In this document: one piece after another, positions 41,389 through 51,006 of the stretch | How the letters are laid out: the number at the start of each line of letters is the position of its first letter | Position numbering within the stretch: the first letter of the stretch is position 1 | Assembly: GCA_903821335.1 (NCBI GenBank) | Contig: CAIJKV010000270.1 | Coordinates: 1-62,885 of the forward strand | Direction: 5' to 3' | Length of the DNA: 62,885 bases | DNA from: an uncultured beta proteobacterium | GTDB lineage: Bacteria > Pseudomonadota > Gammaproteobacteria > Burkholderiales > Burkholderiaceae_B | Program-made: the position numbers and the translations under genes | Notes under the pieces: generated by a model | Told to the model about the DNA's origin: nothing | The model's database searches: none | Seen by the model: only the letters and a program-made list of their open reading frames with translations

Positions 41389-42381
41389 ATGCGATTTTGG
41401 GTCAAAACGGCGGTTCTTTCGGTTGCAATGCTGGCGAGCACAACGCTTGCCCTGGCGCAGGATGAAAAATGGCCGACGCGGGCCATCAGCATCATCGGCG
41501 GCTTTCCAAATGGCGCCGGGACAGATCTGTACGCGCGCAAACTCGGTGACGGCCTGACCGCAGCGTGGAATGTCCCGATTGTGATCGACAACAAGACGGG
41601 TGCGGGGGGCAACCTGGCATCCGACGCCGTGGCGCGGGCCCAGCCCGATGGTTACACCTACCTGCTGGGAACGGCGGGCACGCACGCGATCAACGCCGCG
41701 CTCTATAAAAAAATCCCTTTTGACGTCGAGCGCGACTTTACCCACATTGCTTTGCTGGGTGACGTGCCGAACGTGTTGCTGATCAATCCGAAAAAACTTC
41801 CAGGCGTCAAGACTTGCGCCGATTTGCTGAAGTTGGCGCGCGACAAGCCAGGCACGCTGAATTTCGCCTCGACAGGCAATGGGGCGTCAGGTCACCTGGC
41901 CGGTGCACAGTTTGCCAACGCCGCGCACCTTGACGTGGTGCATGTCCCGTACCGGGGCCAGGGCCCAGCCATGACGGCGGTGCTGGCGGGCGATGTCGAT
42001 TTTTTCTTCAACCAGAGCGCGCCATCGATTGCCGCGGTCAAGGGCGGTCAGGTCATCGCGCTTGCAGTGACCGCTTCGAGCCGCTTGGTCGCGCTTCCTG
42101 GGGTGCCCACTGTTGCTGAGGGCTGCAACCTGCCCGGCTTTGAAAGTACCACCTGGTATGGGCTGTTTGGCCCAGCCAAGTTGCCACCAGCCATCGCCGC
42201 GAAAATGAGCGACGCGGTCATCAAGATCATCACGACACCAGCCTTCAAAGCCTGGCTGACTGACACCCAGGGCATCACGCCTGCGGCCGATTCCAGTCCG
42301 GCAGCCTTTGCAAAGGTGCACCATGCAGACATTGCGCGCTGGGCCGAGATCGTCAGGATGTCAGGAGCGCAAGTCGATTGA
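41389..42381 (+). CDS. Bug-family (TctC-type) periplasmic solute-binding protein
   Basis: This 330-residue protein has a signal peptide (hydrophobic run at about residues 5-22, ending TLALAQ). It has the Bug loop ISIIGGFPNGAGTDLYARKLG in which a Gly-rich P-N-G-x-G-T-D element replaces the common PxPGG form. DNKTGAGGNLASDAVARAQPDGYT and VPYRGQGPAMTAVLAGDV follow. The altered loop may mean a different ligand from the other two Bug proteins here. It lies 36 bases after the 2-hydroxyacid dehydrogenase and its stop overlaps a TTG start of the CDF gene (TTGA). No permease partner is present. Confidence 0.93.
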   Translation: MRFWVKTAVLSVAMLASTTLALAQDEKWPTRAISIIGGFPNGAGTDLYARKLGDGLTAAWNVPIVIDNKTGAGGNLASDAVARAQPDGYTYLLGTAGTHAINAALYKKIPFDVERDFTHIALLGDVPNVLLINPKKLPGVKTCADLLKLARDKPGTLNFASTGNGASGHLAGAQFANAAHLDVVHVPYRGQGPAMTAVLAGDVDFFFNQSAPSIAAVKGGQVIALAVTASSRLVALPGVPTVAEGCNLPGFESTTWYGLFGPAKLPPAIAAKMSDAVIKIITTPAFKAWLTDTQGITPAADSSPAAFAKVHHADIARWAEIVRMSGAQVD

Positions 42382-43391
42382 ACGCCCCAGGTACTGACCC
42401 GCGGCTCCCAGGCCACGATCACGATCATGCACATGGTCAGGGTCATGGTGACAGTCACAGTCACAGTGGCGGCTTACCCCATGGCCACGGGCATGGTCAT
42501 CACCATGCTCCCAAGGATTTTGGCCGCGCGTTCGCGATTGGCATTGCCCTGAATCTTGTCTTCGTGGCCGTTGAGGCCTTTTACGGCTGGCAGTCAGACT
42601 CGCTGGCGTTGCTGGCCGACGCCGCCCATAACCTGAGCGACGTGGGCGGTCTGGTGCTGGCTTGGGTTGCGATCATAGCGGGGCGCCGTCTTCCCAGTCG
42701 CCGATATACCTACGGACTGCAGCGCGGCTCGATCATCGCGAGTTTTATCAACGCCGTGATTTTGCTGATTGCCATGGGGTCGCTGGCCTACGAAGCGGTC
42801 CTGCGGTTTTCGTCACCCGCCCCGATCCAGGCGGGGACCGTCATCGTTGTGGCGGCCATCGGCGTGGTGGTGAACGGCGTGACGGCATGGCTGTTCATGG
42901 CCGGTGGCAAGGGCGACCTCAACATCCGTGGCGCATTCCTGCACATGGCGGGCGATGCCCTGGTATCGGTTGGCGTCATGATGGCGGGTGGCCTCTACCT
43001 CTGGCTTGGGTGGGACTGGATTGATCCGGCGATCAGTCTGGTGGTGGCACTGATCATTATTGTTGGCACCTGGCCGCTATTTAGCCAGTCCTTGCACTTG
43101 TTGTTTGATGGCGTGCCGCGTCATATCGGCTTGCAGGCGGTCGAACAGACGTTGCTTGACCTGCCTGGCGTGACCGCCGTGCATGATCTGCATGTCTGGG
43201 CACTGGCGACCTCTGAGTTCGCCGTGACGGCCCATCTGGTGATCGATGTGACCTGCGCGGATACACAAGCCGTACTGCGACAGGGGGTGTACGAGGTGCG
43301 AGAGCGCTTTGGCATCAGGCAAGCCACGCTTCAGCTCGAAACGACGGCTTATGCGCAGGCCTGCAAGACCGGCCCAACCCTCAAGATGTAA
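42378..43391 (+). CDS. His-rich cation diffusion facilitator (CzcD/ZitB-like)
   Basis: This 337-residue CDF exporter has a very His-rich N-terminus (residues 12-45, repeated HDHDHAHG, HSHS, HGHGHGHHH). That tract probably binds Zn or other soft metals before transport. TM helices carry SLALLADAAHNLSDVGGLVL in TM2 (HxxxD) and AFLHMAGDALVSVGVMMAG in TM5 (HxxxD). The C-terminal domain has VTAVHDLHVWALATSEFAVTAHLVI. These mark the CzcD/ZitB branch, distinct from the FieF-like gene at 37 kb. The start is a TTG overlapping the Bug stop, so its translation is tied to that gene. No in-frame ATG lies before the His tract. Confidence 0.88.
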   Translation: MNAPGTDPRLPGHDHDHAHGQGHGDSHSHSGGLPHGHGHGHHHAPKDFGRAFAIGIALNLVFVAVEAFYGWQSDSLALLADAAHNLSDVGGLVLAWVAIIAGRRLPSRRYTYGLQRGSIIASFINAVILLIAMGSLAYEAVLRFSSPAPIQAGTVIVVAAIGVVVNGVTAWLFMAGGKGDLNIRGAFLHMAGDALVSVGVMMAGGLYLWLGWDWIDPAISLVVALIIIVGTWPLFSQSLHLLFDGVPRHIGLQAVEQTLLDLPGVTAVHDLHVWALATSEFAVTAHLVIDVTCADTQAVLRQGVYEVRERFGIRQATLQLETTAYAQACKTGPTLKM

Positions 43392-43488
43392 GCATTTTCA
43401 CTGGGCTAAATTAGACAAACATTGTGTTTTTTCTGGCATTTTTAACTTGATGACGTGGGTGACTGCAGTTGGTCACTGAATTTGCCTT

Positions 43489-45096
43489 ATGATTTGGCGA
43501 TATTTCCCCAAAACGGTACTTACTTTGCAGAAAATTGTCACCGCTTCCCTGTTGTCGGGTCTGGTCGCTTGTTTGTCAGGTTGCATGGTCGGCCCGGATT
43601 TCGCTCGACCCGAGACGAAGGCGCAGCGGCAGTTTGATGTGCCGGCCCAGTCTGAATTCACCGATGCAATCAAGACTTCAGCCGACAAGACACTTAATCC
43701 CGTGACCTGGTGGTCAGGATTTGGGGATCCGACTCTGACCGAGTTGCTCAAAGCGGCGTCCAGCCAGAACCTGACGCTGCAGATCGCGGCGTTGCGCATT
43801 TACCAGGCCCGCTCACAGTTAGGCGTGGCCGATGCCACCTTGCTGCCTACGGTAGGCCTGGGCGGCAACGCTTCCCAGACCAATGCTCCCAGTCTGCTGA
43901 CCCAGTTCCTGAACACCGCTTCGACCAGCAATCTGCAAAATGTGGTGGTTTCGGCCAATTGGGAAATCGATTTCTGGGGCAAATACCGCCGCGGTATTGA
44001 GAGTGCGACGGCTTCCTACCTGTCAAGTGCCGCCACCTATGCTGCGGCTGACGTGTCGCTGGCTGCGGACGTGGCCAACACCTATATCAATATTCGGTAT
44101 TACGAACAGCTCATTGACGTCGCCAAGACCAACCTGGCGTTGCAGGCTGAAAGCCTGCGCATCGCGGGGGCGCGTTTCCGCTTCGGCGCCACGTCCTTGC
44201 TCGACCTGAGTCAGGCGCAGTCGCAGTACGAACAGACCAAGGCCCAGATCCCCGGACTGATTGCCGAGCTCAGGAAGTCTCAGTATGCGATGAGTATCCT
44301 GCTGGGTGAACCACCCGATTTTTATGCAAAAAAATTCGGTGGCATCGTGGGCACCCTCAAGGCTCCGCCCGAGTTGCAGGTCGGTATTCCGACCGATCTC
44401 CTGCGTCGGCGCCCGGACGTGCTGCAGGCTGAATATGCCGCCGCCGCCCAGTCTGCGCTGATTGGTGTCAATGCTGCCGCGCTGTATCCCAGTTTTTCAC
44501 TGGCGGGCTATTTTGGCTTTCAGAGCATGAGTTACTCAGGAGGCGCTTCGCAGGGTAGCCTGTTCACCTGGGACAACAAGAACACCAATATCGCGGGCAG
44601 TTTCGCCTTTCCGTTGTTTTATCGTGGCGCGATTGTGGACCAGATCAGGGTCCAGGACGCCGCTTTCCAGCAAAGCGTCCTGAATTACCAGAACCTCGTG
44701 CTTCGGGCTCAAAAAGAAGTCGAAGATGCGCTCATCCTGATTTCCACCTCACGCAGCGCCACCCAGGATCTGGCCAAGGCCGTGGTGGCCGCGCAGCAGG
44801 CGGCGACGCTGGCGCTTGATCGTTACAAGCAGGGCCAAAACGACTACAACACGGTCATTGTGGCGCAGCAGCAACTCCTGGCCGTGCAAGACTCTTATGT
44901 GCAGGCGGGGGCCAGTACGTTGCTTGGGTATGTCGGTGCCTTCAAGGCACTGGGCGGGGGTTGGTCGGGCGAACTGACCATCCCGGGGTTGCCTGAACCC
45001 ATGGTCAGTGAAATGCAGCAACGAACAGATTGGGGCAAGGTTTTGATCAACACCGCCGACCCGCGTTTAGTCAAGTCAAGTGAGACGAGTCAATGA
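43489..45096 (+). CDS. RND efflux outer membrane lipoprotein (NodT/OprM family)
   Basis: This 535-residue outer-membrane factor has a signal peptide with a lipobox (LSGC near residue 32). It is followed by the family start VGPDFARPETKA and two repeats of beta-strand and coiled-coil helices. Typical segments are WWSGFGDPTLTELLKAA, NWEIDFWGKYRRGIESA, FGATSLLDLSQAQSQYEQTKAQI and TDLLRRRPDVLQAEYAAAAQSALIGV. These proteins form the trimeric TolC-like channel of tripartite efflux pumps. The stop overlaps the adaptor start (ATGA), so all three pump genes form one operon. A 97-base gap after the CDF gene holds the presumed promoter. No TetR or MarR regulator adjoins. Confidence 0.93.
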   Translation: MIWRYFPKTVLTLQKIVTASLLSGLVACLSGCMVGPDFARPETKAQRQFDVPAQSEFTDAIKTSADKTLNPVTWWSGFGDPTLTELLKAASSQNLTLQIAALRIYQARSQLGVADATLLPTVGLGGNASQTNAPSLLTQFLNTASTSNLQNVVVSANWEIDFWGKYRRGIESATASYLSSAATYAAADVSLAADVANTYINIRYYEQLIDVAKTNLALQAESLRIAGARFRFGATSLLDLSQAQSQYEQTKAQIPGLIAELRKSQYAMSILLGEPPDFYAKKFGGIVGTLKAPPELQVGIPTDLLRRRPDVLQAEYAAAAQSALIGVNAAALYPSFSLAGYFGFQSMSYSGGASQGSLFTWDNKNTNIAGSFAFPLFYRGAIVDQIRVQDAAFQQSVLNYQNLVLRAQKEVEDALILISTSRSATQDLAKAVVAAQQAATLALDRYKQGQNDYNTVIVAQQQLLAVQDSYVQAGASTLLGYVGAFKALGGGWSGELTIPGLPEPMVSEMQQRTDWGKVLINTADPRLVKSSETSQ

Positions 45097-46217
45097 GCAC
45101 GATCCTGAACATCCCGCTCATCCGCAAAGCATCTCTGATGGTGGCCATCTCGGCTGCTGTCATGCTCGCCGGATGCGAAAAGAAGGCACCTGTGACCCGT
45201 GCGCCCCCCGCCGTGACCGTGGCAAACGTGCTGACACAAGAGATTCGCAACTACGAATTGTTTGACGGTAGTGTCTCGGCTGTGCTTGACGTGAACCTGG
45301 AAGCACGGGTGCCCGGCTACCTGACCAAGATCAGCTTTGCCGATGGTGCCTATGTCAAAAAGGGGCAGTTGCTGTTTATCATCGAGCAGGACCAGTATGC
45401 GCAACAGGTCAAGCTGAACCAGGCGATCTTCGAAGAAGCCAAGATAGAAATCAACCGGCAAAAATCGTTGCTGAAAGAAAACGCGACCTCACAGGCTTCT
45501 GTGGACAAAGCCACCTCCGCCTTCTTGCAGGCAGAGGCCAATCTCAAGCTCGCCAAGATCAATTACGGCTACACCGAGGTCCGGGCACCGTTTGACGGCT
45601 TGATGGGACGTCACCTGATTGACGAGGGTAACTATCTCGGGAGCAGTCCGCAGGGCGTCAAGCTCGCGGTCATCCAGAAAATCAATCCGATCTGGGTGTA
45701 TTTTTCAATTAACGAACGTGACTTGCTGAAGTACCAGAAAGCCTACGTGACGGATGACAACCGCAAGGCCATGGTCAATACCTTGCCGGTCTATGTCGCG
45801 CTTCAGGGTGAAACGGGCTTTCCCCACCAAGGCACGCTCGATTTCGCAGCGAACCTGCTCAGCACCTCGACAGGCTCTCTGCAACTGCGGGCCGAGTTGA
45901 AAAACGACCAGCTCAACCTCATCCCCGGCCTCTATGCCAAGGTGATGCTTCAGTATGGCGACGCGCGCCAAGGTCTCTTGATCCCGACCAGCAGCCTGAT
46001 GGCTGACCAGCAAGGTTCCTTTGTCTATACGATGAGCGCTGAGAAAAAAGTGATGCGGCGCAATGTGAAACTTGGCCAGAAATATGGCCCGCTGACCGAA
46101 ATCCGCAGTGGCCTGGCCGCTGCGGACGTTGTGATCATCAATGGTTTCATTAATGTGAGTGAAGGCCAGGTTGTTGATCCGAAAACGGTCACGATCGATC
46201 CCTTGCCCAAGAAATAA
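45093..46217 (+). CDS. RND efflux periplasmic adaptor (membrane fusion) lipoprotein
   Basis: This 374-residue HlyD/AcrA-type adaptor has a lipoprotein signal (VMLAGCEKK). The protein then shows VNLEARVPGYLTKISFADGAYVKKGQLLFIIE, a lipoyl/barrel-sandwich domain. An alpha-hairpin follows (LNQAIFEEAKIEINRQKSLLKENATSQASVDKATSAFLQAEANLKLAKINY), then YTEVRAPFDGLMG. A beta-barrel domain lies towards the C-terminus (GLYAKVMLQYGDARQGLLIPTSSLMADQQG). It bridges the outer-membrane channel and the RND pump. It starts inside the stop of the channel gene and is followed after 24 bases by the pump gene. Confidence 0.94.
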   Translation: MSTILNIPLIRKASLMVAISAAVMLAGCEKKAPVTRAPPAVTVANVLTQEIRNYELFDGSVSAVLDVNLEARVPGYLTKISFADGAYVKKGQLLFIIEQDQYAQQVKLNQAIFEEAKIEINRQKSLLKENATSQASVDKATSAFLQAEANLKLAKINYGYTEVRAPFDGLMGRHLIDEGNYLGSSPQGVKLAVIQKINPIWVYFSINERDLLKYQKAYVTDDNRKAMVNTLPVYVALQGETGFPHQGTLDFAANLLSTSTGSLQLRAELKNDQLNLIPGLYAKVMLQYGDARQGLLIPTSSLMADQQGSFVYTMSAEKKVMRRNVKLGQKYGPLTEIRSGLAAADVVIINGFINVSEGQVVDPKTVTIDPLPKK

Positions 46218-46241
46218 TACGACTGGGCGACTAGACGACTT

Positions 46242-49200
46242 ATGCTCTCAAAATATTTTATTGAACGCCCCGTGCTTGGCAACGTGATCGCACTGATCAC
46301 GATGCTCATCGGTGCCGTGTCGATCTTTGGCTTGCCAATCGCGCAGTACCCACCCATGACCCCGCCCACGGTACAGGTCACCACGTCCTGGCCCGGTGCC
46401 AGTGCCTCGCTGGTGCAGCAGTTGGTGGCGAGCAACATCGAGACCCAGGTCAACGGCGTCGATGGCATGCTCTATATGGAGTCTGATTCGACCAATGATG
46501 GTCGCTACACCCTGACGGTGACGTTCCAGGTTGGCACCAACCCCGATATCGCCCAGGTAAACGTCCAGAACCGGGTCGCCATTTCGTTGCCCTCGCTGCC
46601 GGCCGCAGTGCAAAAGCAGGGGGTCACCACTAAGACTCAGTCGACCGCCATTTTGCAGATCGTGACGCTGACGTCTACCAATCCGGACCACGATGCGCTT
46701 TTCCTGAGTAACTTTGCCAACCTGAGGTTGCAAAACCGGCTCGCACGTATCCCTGGTGTGGCCGCGGCCAACGTGTTCGGGGTCGGTAACTACAGCATGC
46801 GCGTGTGGATAGACCCCGCGCAGCTCAAAATGCGCAATCTGACGCCGACCGACGTCATGAGTGCCATCAGCCGTCAAAACGTCATGCTGGCGGCCGGACA
46901 AGTTGGTGCCCCGCCGGTTCCAGATGGTCAGGATTTTCAGTTGACGCTGAATGTGACCAGTGCGCTCGATACGCCAGAGCAGTTTGGCGAGATATTGCTC
47001 AAGAGCAACGATCAGGGGGAAATCACCCGACTGAAAGACGTTGCCCGCATCGAAATGGGTAGCCAGAACTACAGCCAGTTCTTCAAGGTTGACGAGCACC
47101 CGGCGGGTGGTGTCGCCATTTATCAGTTGCCAGCCGCCAACGCCATCGCCACCGGGCAGGCCGTGCGCGCGGAAATGACGAGGATCGCCAAGACGTTTCC
47201 CAAGGAAATCTCCTGGGACATCCCTTTCGACACCACGATGTTCGTGACTGCGTCAATCAGCGAGGTGTATCACACGCTGTTTGAGGCTGGCATTCTCGTG
47301 TTGCTGGTCATCATGATCTTTTTGCAGGACTGGCGCGCGACACTGGTGCCAGCGACCACCGTACCGGTCACCATCATCGGGGCCTTCGCCTGTATGGCGG
47401 GCATGGGGTTCTCGATCAATCTGCTGACACTTTTTGCCATCGTCCTGTGTATTGGTATCGTGGTCGATGATGCGATTGTGGTGGTTGAAGGCGTGGCCAA
47501 GAAAGTTGAGCAGGGCCAGACCCCGCGAGAAGGCGCGATCAGCGCGATGACTGAGTTGATGGGGCCGATTATCGGCATCACGCTCGTGTTGATGGCGGTA
47601 TTTTTGCCCGCCTCGTTCATCGCCGGTATCACCGGCGAGATGTATCGTCAGTTCGCGCTCGTGATCGCCGCCACGGCCCTGATCAGCGGTATCAACGCGG
47701 TGACGCTCAAGCCGACCCAGGCTGCGCAATTCATTACCCCCAAGATTCCCAACGCTAAAAAGAACTGGTTCTACACCAAGTTTGACCTCTACTTCGAGAA
47801 GGTCTCGGACTGGTACGCGCGCCTGATGCGTCACCTGATGGAGAACCGCAAGACGACCTCACTGGTTGGACTGCTCTTGATTGTCGGGGCCATAGGCGGG
47901 CTGATTTACCTGCCAACGGGTTTCATTCCAAACGAAGATCAGGGCTATCTTCTCGTGGCCACGCAACTGCCTGATGCCTCGGCACTGCCGCGCACGCAGG
48001 ACGGCATGAAGGACGTGTCCAAGATTATCAAGTCGGTGCCGGGGGTCGAGACCGTCATTTCGATCGGGGGCGTGAGCGCGATGAACAACAACAGCTCACA
48101 GTCAAATACCGGGGTCATGTATGTCATCCTTAAGCCCTGGGAAGAGCGTGGCAAGGCGAAGGGTCAGGACCTCAAGTCCATCTACATGAATATCTCCAAG
48201 CAAGTGCTTGCCGTCCAGGAAGTGCAGTCCCGCGTGTTGGTGCCGCCGGCGATTCCTGGCTTGGGCTTGTCTGGGGGTTTCTCGCTGCAGCTTGAACTGA
48301 CCGATGGCAGCAACAACTTCCATAAGCTGGCGACGGTGACAGAGGCCTTCACCAAGGCAGCGAGCGAACGGCCAGAGATTCTGGCGGCATTTTCACCGTT
48401 CCGCAATAGCGTTCCGCAACTCAAGCTGACCTTTAATCCGGCGCGTGCCGAGACGCTTGGGGTGTCACTCGGCGATGCCTACGATGTCTTGCAGGCTTCC
48501 ATGGGGTCGTCCTACGTCAACCAGTTCTTCAAATTTGGCCAGACGTACCAGGTCTATGTGCAAGCTGACGGAAAAAGCCGCATGACCGCTGATCAGATCG
48601 GCCGTTTGTACGTCAAGAGCAAGACCGGTGAAATGGTTCCCATGGGCTCGTTTATCGATATTACCGAGACCACGGGGCCGGCCATTGCGTCGCAATACAA
48701 CCTGTACCCGACTGCAATCGTGCTGGGTGCTGCGGCAGAAGGCTACAGTTCCGGGCAGGTGTTGGCGGCCCTTGAAGAAGTTGCCCGCGAGGTCTTGCCG
48801 GAAGGCACGGCCTTTGAATGGACCGCCATGTCGTACCAGGAAAAGCTGGTTGGCAATACCGTGGTACTGGTATTTGCCCTGTCCATTTTGCTGGTGTACC
48901 TGGTGCTGGCCGCCCAGTATGAATCATGGGTCGCTCCGATGCCGGTGATTCTTGCCGTACCGCTGGCACTGGTTGGTACGGTGAGCGCGCTGCTTGCGGT
49001 CGGAATGCCGAACAATATCTATGTGCAGATCGGGTTGGTGCTGATGATCGCGCTCGCGTCCAAGAACGCGATCCTGATCGTCGAGGTCGCGCTGGAGGCC
49101 AAGAAAGAGGGCTTGAGTCTGGTTGAGGCTGCGCTCAAGGCGTCGCACGAGCGGTTCCGTCCGATCGTGATGACCTCCATTGCGTTCATCCTGGGCGTGG

Positions 49201-49430
49201 TGCCGTTGTTGACGTCGTCGGGTGCGGGCGCTGCCGCCCGGGTCTCGATCGGGATCACTGTGTTTAGCGGCATGATTGCGTCGACTTGCCTGGCCGTGGC
49301 GTTGGTGCCCGTGTTCTTTGTTGAAATCGAGGGGTTTTTCGATTCGATCGCAGAAAAGAAAGCTGCCAAGAAGGCCGCCCACCGGGCCAAGCTCGAAGCC
49401 GCTGCTAATGCCGGCAATAAACAGGCGTAA
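46242..49430 (+). CDS. RND multidrug efflux transporter, HAE-1 family inner-membrane pump
   Basis: This 1062-residue pump is typical of AcrB/MexB-like length. It opens with FIERPVLGNVIALITMLIGAVSIFGLPIAQYPPMTPPTVQVTTSWPGA. The TM4 proton-relay pair is in IGIVVDDAIVVVEGVAKK (DD), and the TM10 Lys is in MIALASKNAILIVEVALEA. Large periplasmic porter domains follow TM1 and TM7. These residues place it with drug-exporting HAE-1 rather than metal-exporting HME-type pumps. It uses the proton gradient to expel hydrophobic compounds with the upstream adaptor and channel. Substrates are unknown. A hairpin follows the stop codon. Confidence 0.95.
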   Translation: MLSKYFIERPVLGNVIALITMLIGAVSIFGLPIAQYPPMTPPTVQVTTSWPGASASLVQQLVASNIETQVNGVDGMLYMESDSTNDGRYTLTVTFQVGTNPDIAQVNVQNRVAISLPSLPAAVQKQGVTTKTQSTAILQIVTLTSTNPDHDALFLSNFANLRLQNRLARIPGVAAANVFGVGNYSMRVWIDPAQLKMRNLTPTDVMSAISRQNVMLAAGQVGAPPVPDGQDFQLTLNVTSALDTPEQFGEILLKSNDQGEITRLKDVARIEMGSQNYSQFFKVDEHPAGGVAIYQLPAANAIATGQAVRAEMTRIAKTFPKEISWDIPFDTTMFVTASISEVYHTLFEAGILVLLVIMIFLQDWRATLVPATTVPVTIIGAFACMAGMGFSINLLTLFAIVLCIGIVVDDAIVVVEGVAKKVEQGQTPREGAISAMTELMGPIIGITLVLMAVFLPASFIAGITGEMYRQFALVIAATALISGINAVTLKPTQAAQFITPKIPNAKKNWFYTKFDLYFEKVSDWYARLMRHLMENRKTTSLVGLLLIVGAIGGLIYLPTGFIPNEDQGYLLVATQLPDASALPRTQDGMKDVSKIIKSVPGVETVISIGGVSAMNNNSSQSNTGVMYVILKPWEERGKAKGQDLKSIYMNISKQVLAVQEVQSRVLVPPAIPGLGLSGGFSLQLELTDGSNNFHKLATVTEAFTKAASERPEILAAFSPFRNSVPQLKLTFNPARAETLGVSLGDAYDVLQASMGSSYVNQFFKFGQTYQVYVQADGKSRMTADQIGRLYVKSKTGEMVPMGSFIDITETTGPAIASQYNLYPTAIVLGAAAEGYSSGQVLAALEEVAREVLPEGTAFEWTAMSYQEKLVGNTVVLVFALSILLVYLVLAAQYESWVAPMPVILAVPLALVGTVSALLAVGMPNNIYVQIGLVLMIALASKNAILIVEVALEAKKEGLSLVEAALKASHERFRPIVMTSIAFILGVVPLLTSSGAGAAARVSIGITVFSGMIASTCLAVALVPVFFVEIEGFFDSIAEKKAAKKAAHRAKLEAAANAGNKQA

Positions 49431-49460
49431 CGGTTCACTTGAAAATGAGGGTCTGATCAA

Positions 49461-49481
49461 TCGCCGGCTTCAAGCCGGCGA
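49461..49481. terminator. Hairpin between RND pump and acyl-CoA dehydrogenase genes
   Basis: TCGCCGGCT (49461-49469) and AGCCGGCGA (49473-49481) are exact reverse complements around a 3-base TCA. The stem sits in the 57-base gap between two convergent genes. No T-run follows on either strand. Confidence 0.5.
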
Positions 49482-49487
49482 CGTGGC

Positions 49488-50654
49488 CTAATACGACTTT
49501 GGCAAACCCAGCACGCGCTCGGCCACGAACGACAGGATCAGTTCGCGACTGACCGGTGCAATGCGCGTGATCATGACCTCGCGCAGGTAGCGTTCGACGT
49601 GATATTCCTTGGCATAGCCAAACCCCCCATGGGTCATCACAGACTGCTCGCAGGCTCGAAACCCTGCTTCGGCTGCCAGGTATTTGGCAGCATTGGCCTG
49701 GGCACCGCACTCCAGGTGCTGGTCATACAACCAGGCGGCATTCATGGTCATCAGGCGCGCGGCTTCTAGCTCCATCCAGTTCTTGGCCAGCGGGTGCTGG
49801 ATGGCCTGGTTTTGTCCGATCGGGCGGTTGAATACCACGCGTTCCTTGGCGTATTCGGTGGCCTTGCGCAGCGCCACGCGACCAATGCCGATGGCCTCGG
49901 CAGCGATCAGGATGCGCTCCGGGTTCATGCCGTGCAGGATGTAGCGAAAACCTTGGCCTTCTTCGCCGATCCGATCCTCGACCGGAATTTCCAGGCCATC
50001 GATGAACAGCTCGTTTGAGTCCACGGCGTGGCGCCCCATCTTGTCGATACGATGTACCTGAACCTTGCTACGGTCCAAATCGGTGTAGAACAGCGACAGC
50101 CCATGCGTGCGGTTCTTGCATTGCTCGATCGGGGTGGTGCGTGCCAGCAGCAGGATCTTGTCGGCGACCTGCGCGGTCGAAATCCACACCTTTTGGCCAT
50201 GCACAACATAGCGGTCACCCACGAGGACCGCACGCGTCTTGAGCTCGGTGGTGTTCAGGCCCGTGTTAGGTTCAGTCACACCAAAACAGGCCTTGACCTT
50301 GCCTTCGTTGACGGGGGGCAGGTATTGCATTTTTTGCTTTTCAGTCCCGTACACCACGATAGGATTGAGACCGAAGATGTTCATGTGGACGGCCGAGGCG
50401 CCCGACATGCAGGCACCTGTTTCGGCGATCGTCTGCATCATCAGTGACGCCTCGGTGATGCCCAGCCCTGATCCGCCGTACGCCTCGGGCATGGCGATGC
50501 CCAACCATCCTGCCTTGGCCATCGCGGCATGAAAGTCATGCGGGAACACTGCGTCGTCGTCGCGCGCAAGCCAGTAGTCTTCAGTGAAGGGTGAACACGT
50601 TTGACGAACGGCATCGCAAATGGCCGCGTGTTCCGGGGATAGTTCGAAATTCAT
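49488..50654 (-). CDS. Acyl-CoA dehydrogenase family protein
   Basis: This 388-residue ACAD flavoenzyme has the N-terminal helical domain containing LGIAMPEAYGGSGLGITEASLMMQTIAETGAC. The middle strand domain includes CFGVTEPNTGLNTTELKTRA and YVVHGQKVWISTAQVADKILLLA. The C-terminal domain includes RVVFNRPIGQNQAIQHPLAKNWMELEAARLMTM and THGGFGYAKEYHVERYLREVMITRIAPVSRELILS. The substitution of the usual Gly/Ala-rich substrate loop by MHxNIFGLNP points to a short or branched acyl-CoA. It stands alone, converging on the RND pump gene. Upstream, on the same strand, is a short segment resembling a broken LysR gene. Substrate is unknown. Confidence 0.92.
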   Translation of the reverse strand: MNFELSPEHAAICDAVRQTCSPFTEDYWLARDDDAVFPHDFHAAMAKAGWLGIAMPEAYGGSGLGITEASLMMQTIAETGACMSGASAVHMNIFGLNPIVVYGTEKQKMQYLPPVNEGKVKACFGVTEPNTGLNTTELKTRAVLVGDRYVVHGQKVWISTAQVADKILLLARTTPIEQCKNRTHGLSLFYTDLDRSKVQVHRIDKMGRHAVDSNELFIDGLEIPVEDRIGEEGQGFRYILHGMNPERILIAAEAIGIGRVALRKATEYAKERVVFNRPIGQNQAIQHPLAKNWMELEAARLMTMNAAWLYDQHLECGAQANAAKYLAAEAGFRACEQSVMTHGGFGYAKEYHVERYLREVMITRIAPVSRELILSFVAERVLGLPKSY

Positions 50655-51006
50655 TCGCCCTCCTGGGTGTGATGGTTGTGTTAACGATCCTCAGGTTGAG
50701 TTCGTCGGCGGCATTGCTGACACTGCCAAGGCGCGTGATGACCGCTGGCACCAGCACACCTTTGAAGGAGGGAAGGTGCATGGGTCATCCAGAATAATAA
50801 TTTTTTTCAGCTTCAGTTGAACTATAACGACTTGTCCGCTCGCAGGCATCTGACAATAATGCAGGACGTCATCAAACTCACGACACGTGGACGGGAGACT
50901 TCAGTGTGGTTCAAAGAGAATGTTGCAATAATGACGGGTGCCGACTGGTTGTCAGGCATGAGGCTGACCGGCCTTGACGTGTAAAAAAATAACGCGGGGG
51001 AACACG
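50655..51006. other. Intergenic region between divergent ACAD and Fe-ADH genes
   Basis: This 352-base gap has no complete gene. On the minus strand 50655-50781 encodes a fragment like the start of a LysR DNA-binding domain (SFKGVLVPAVITRLGSVSN, then AADEL), but it lacks the rest of the helix-turn-helix and the effector domain. A plus-strand promoter-like pair, TTGTCC (50832) and AATAAT (50855) with a 17-bp spacer, could serve the Fe-ADH gene. The rest looks unstructured. Confidence 0.4.

Noticed and set aside
50590-50820. Several small plus-strand open frames upstream of the Fe-alcohol dehydrogenase
   Set aside because: They have no ribosome-binding sites or recognisable domains and partly overlap the start of the ACAD gene.
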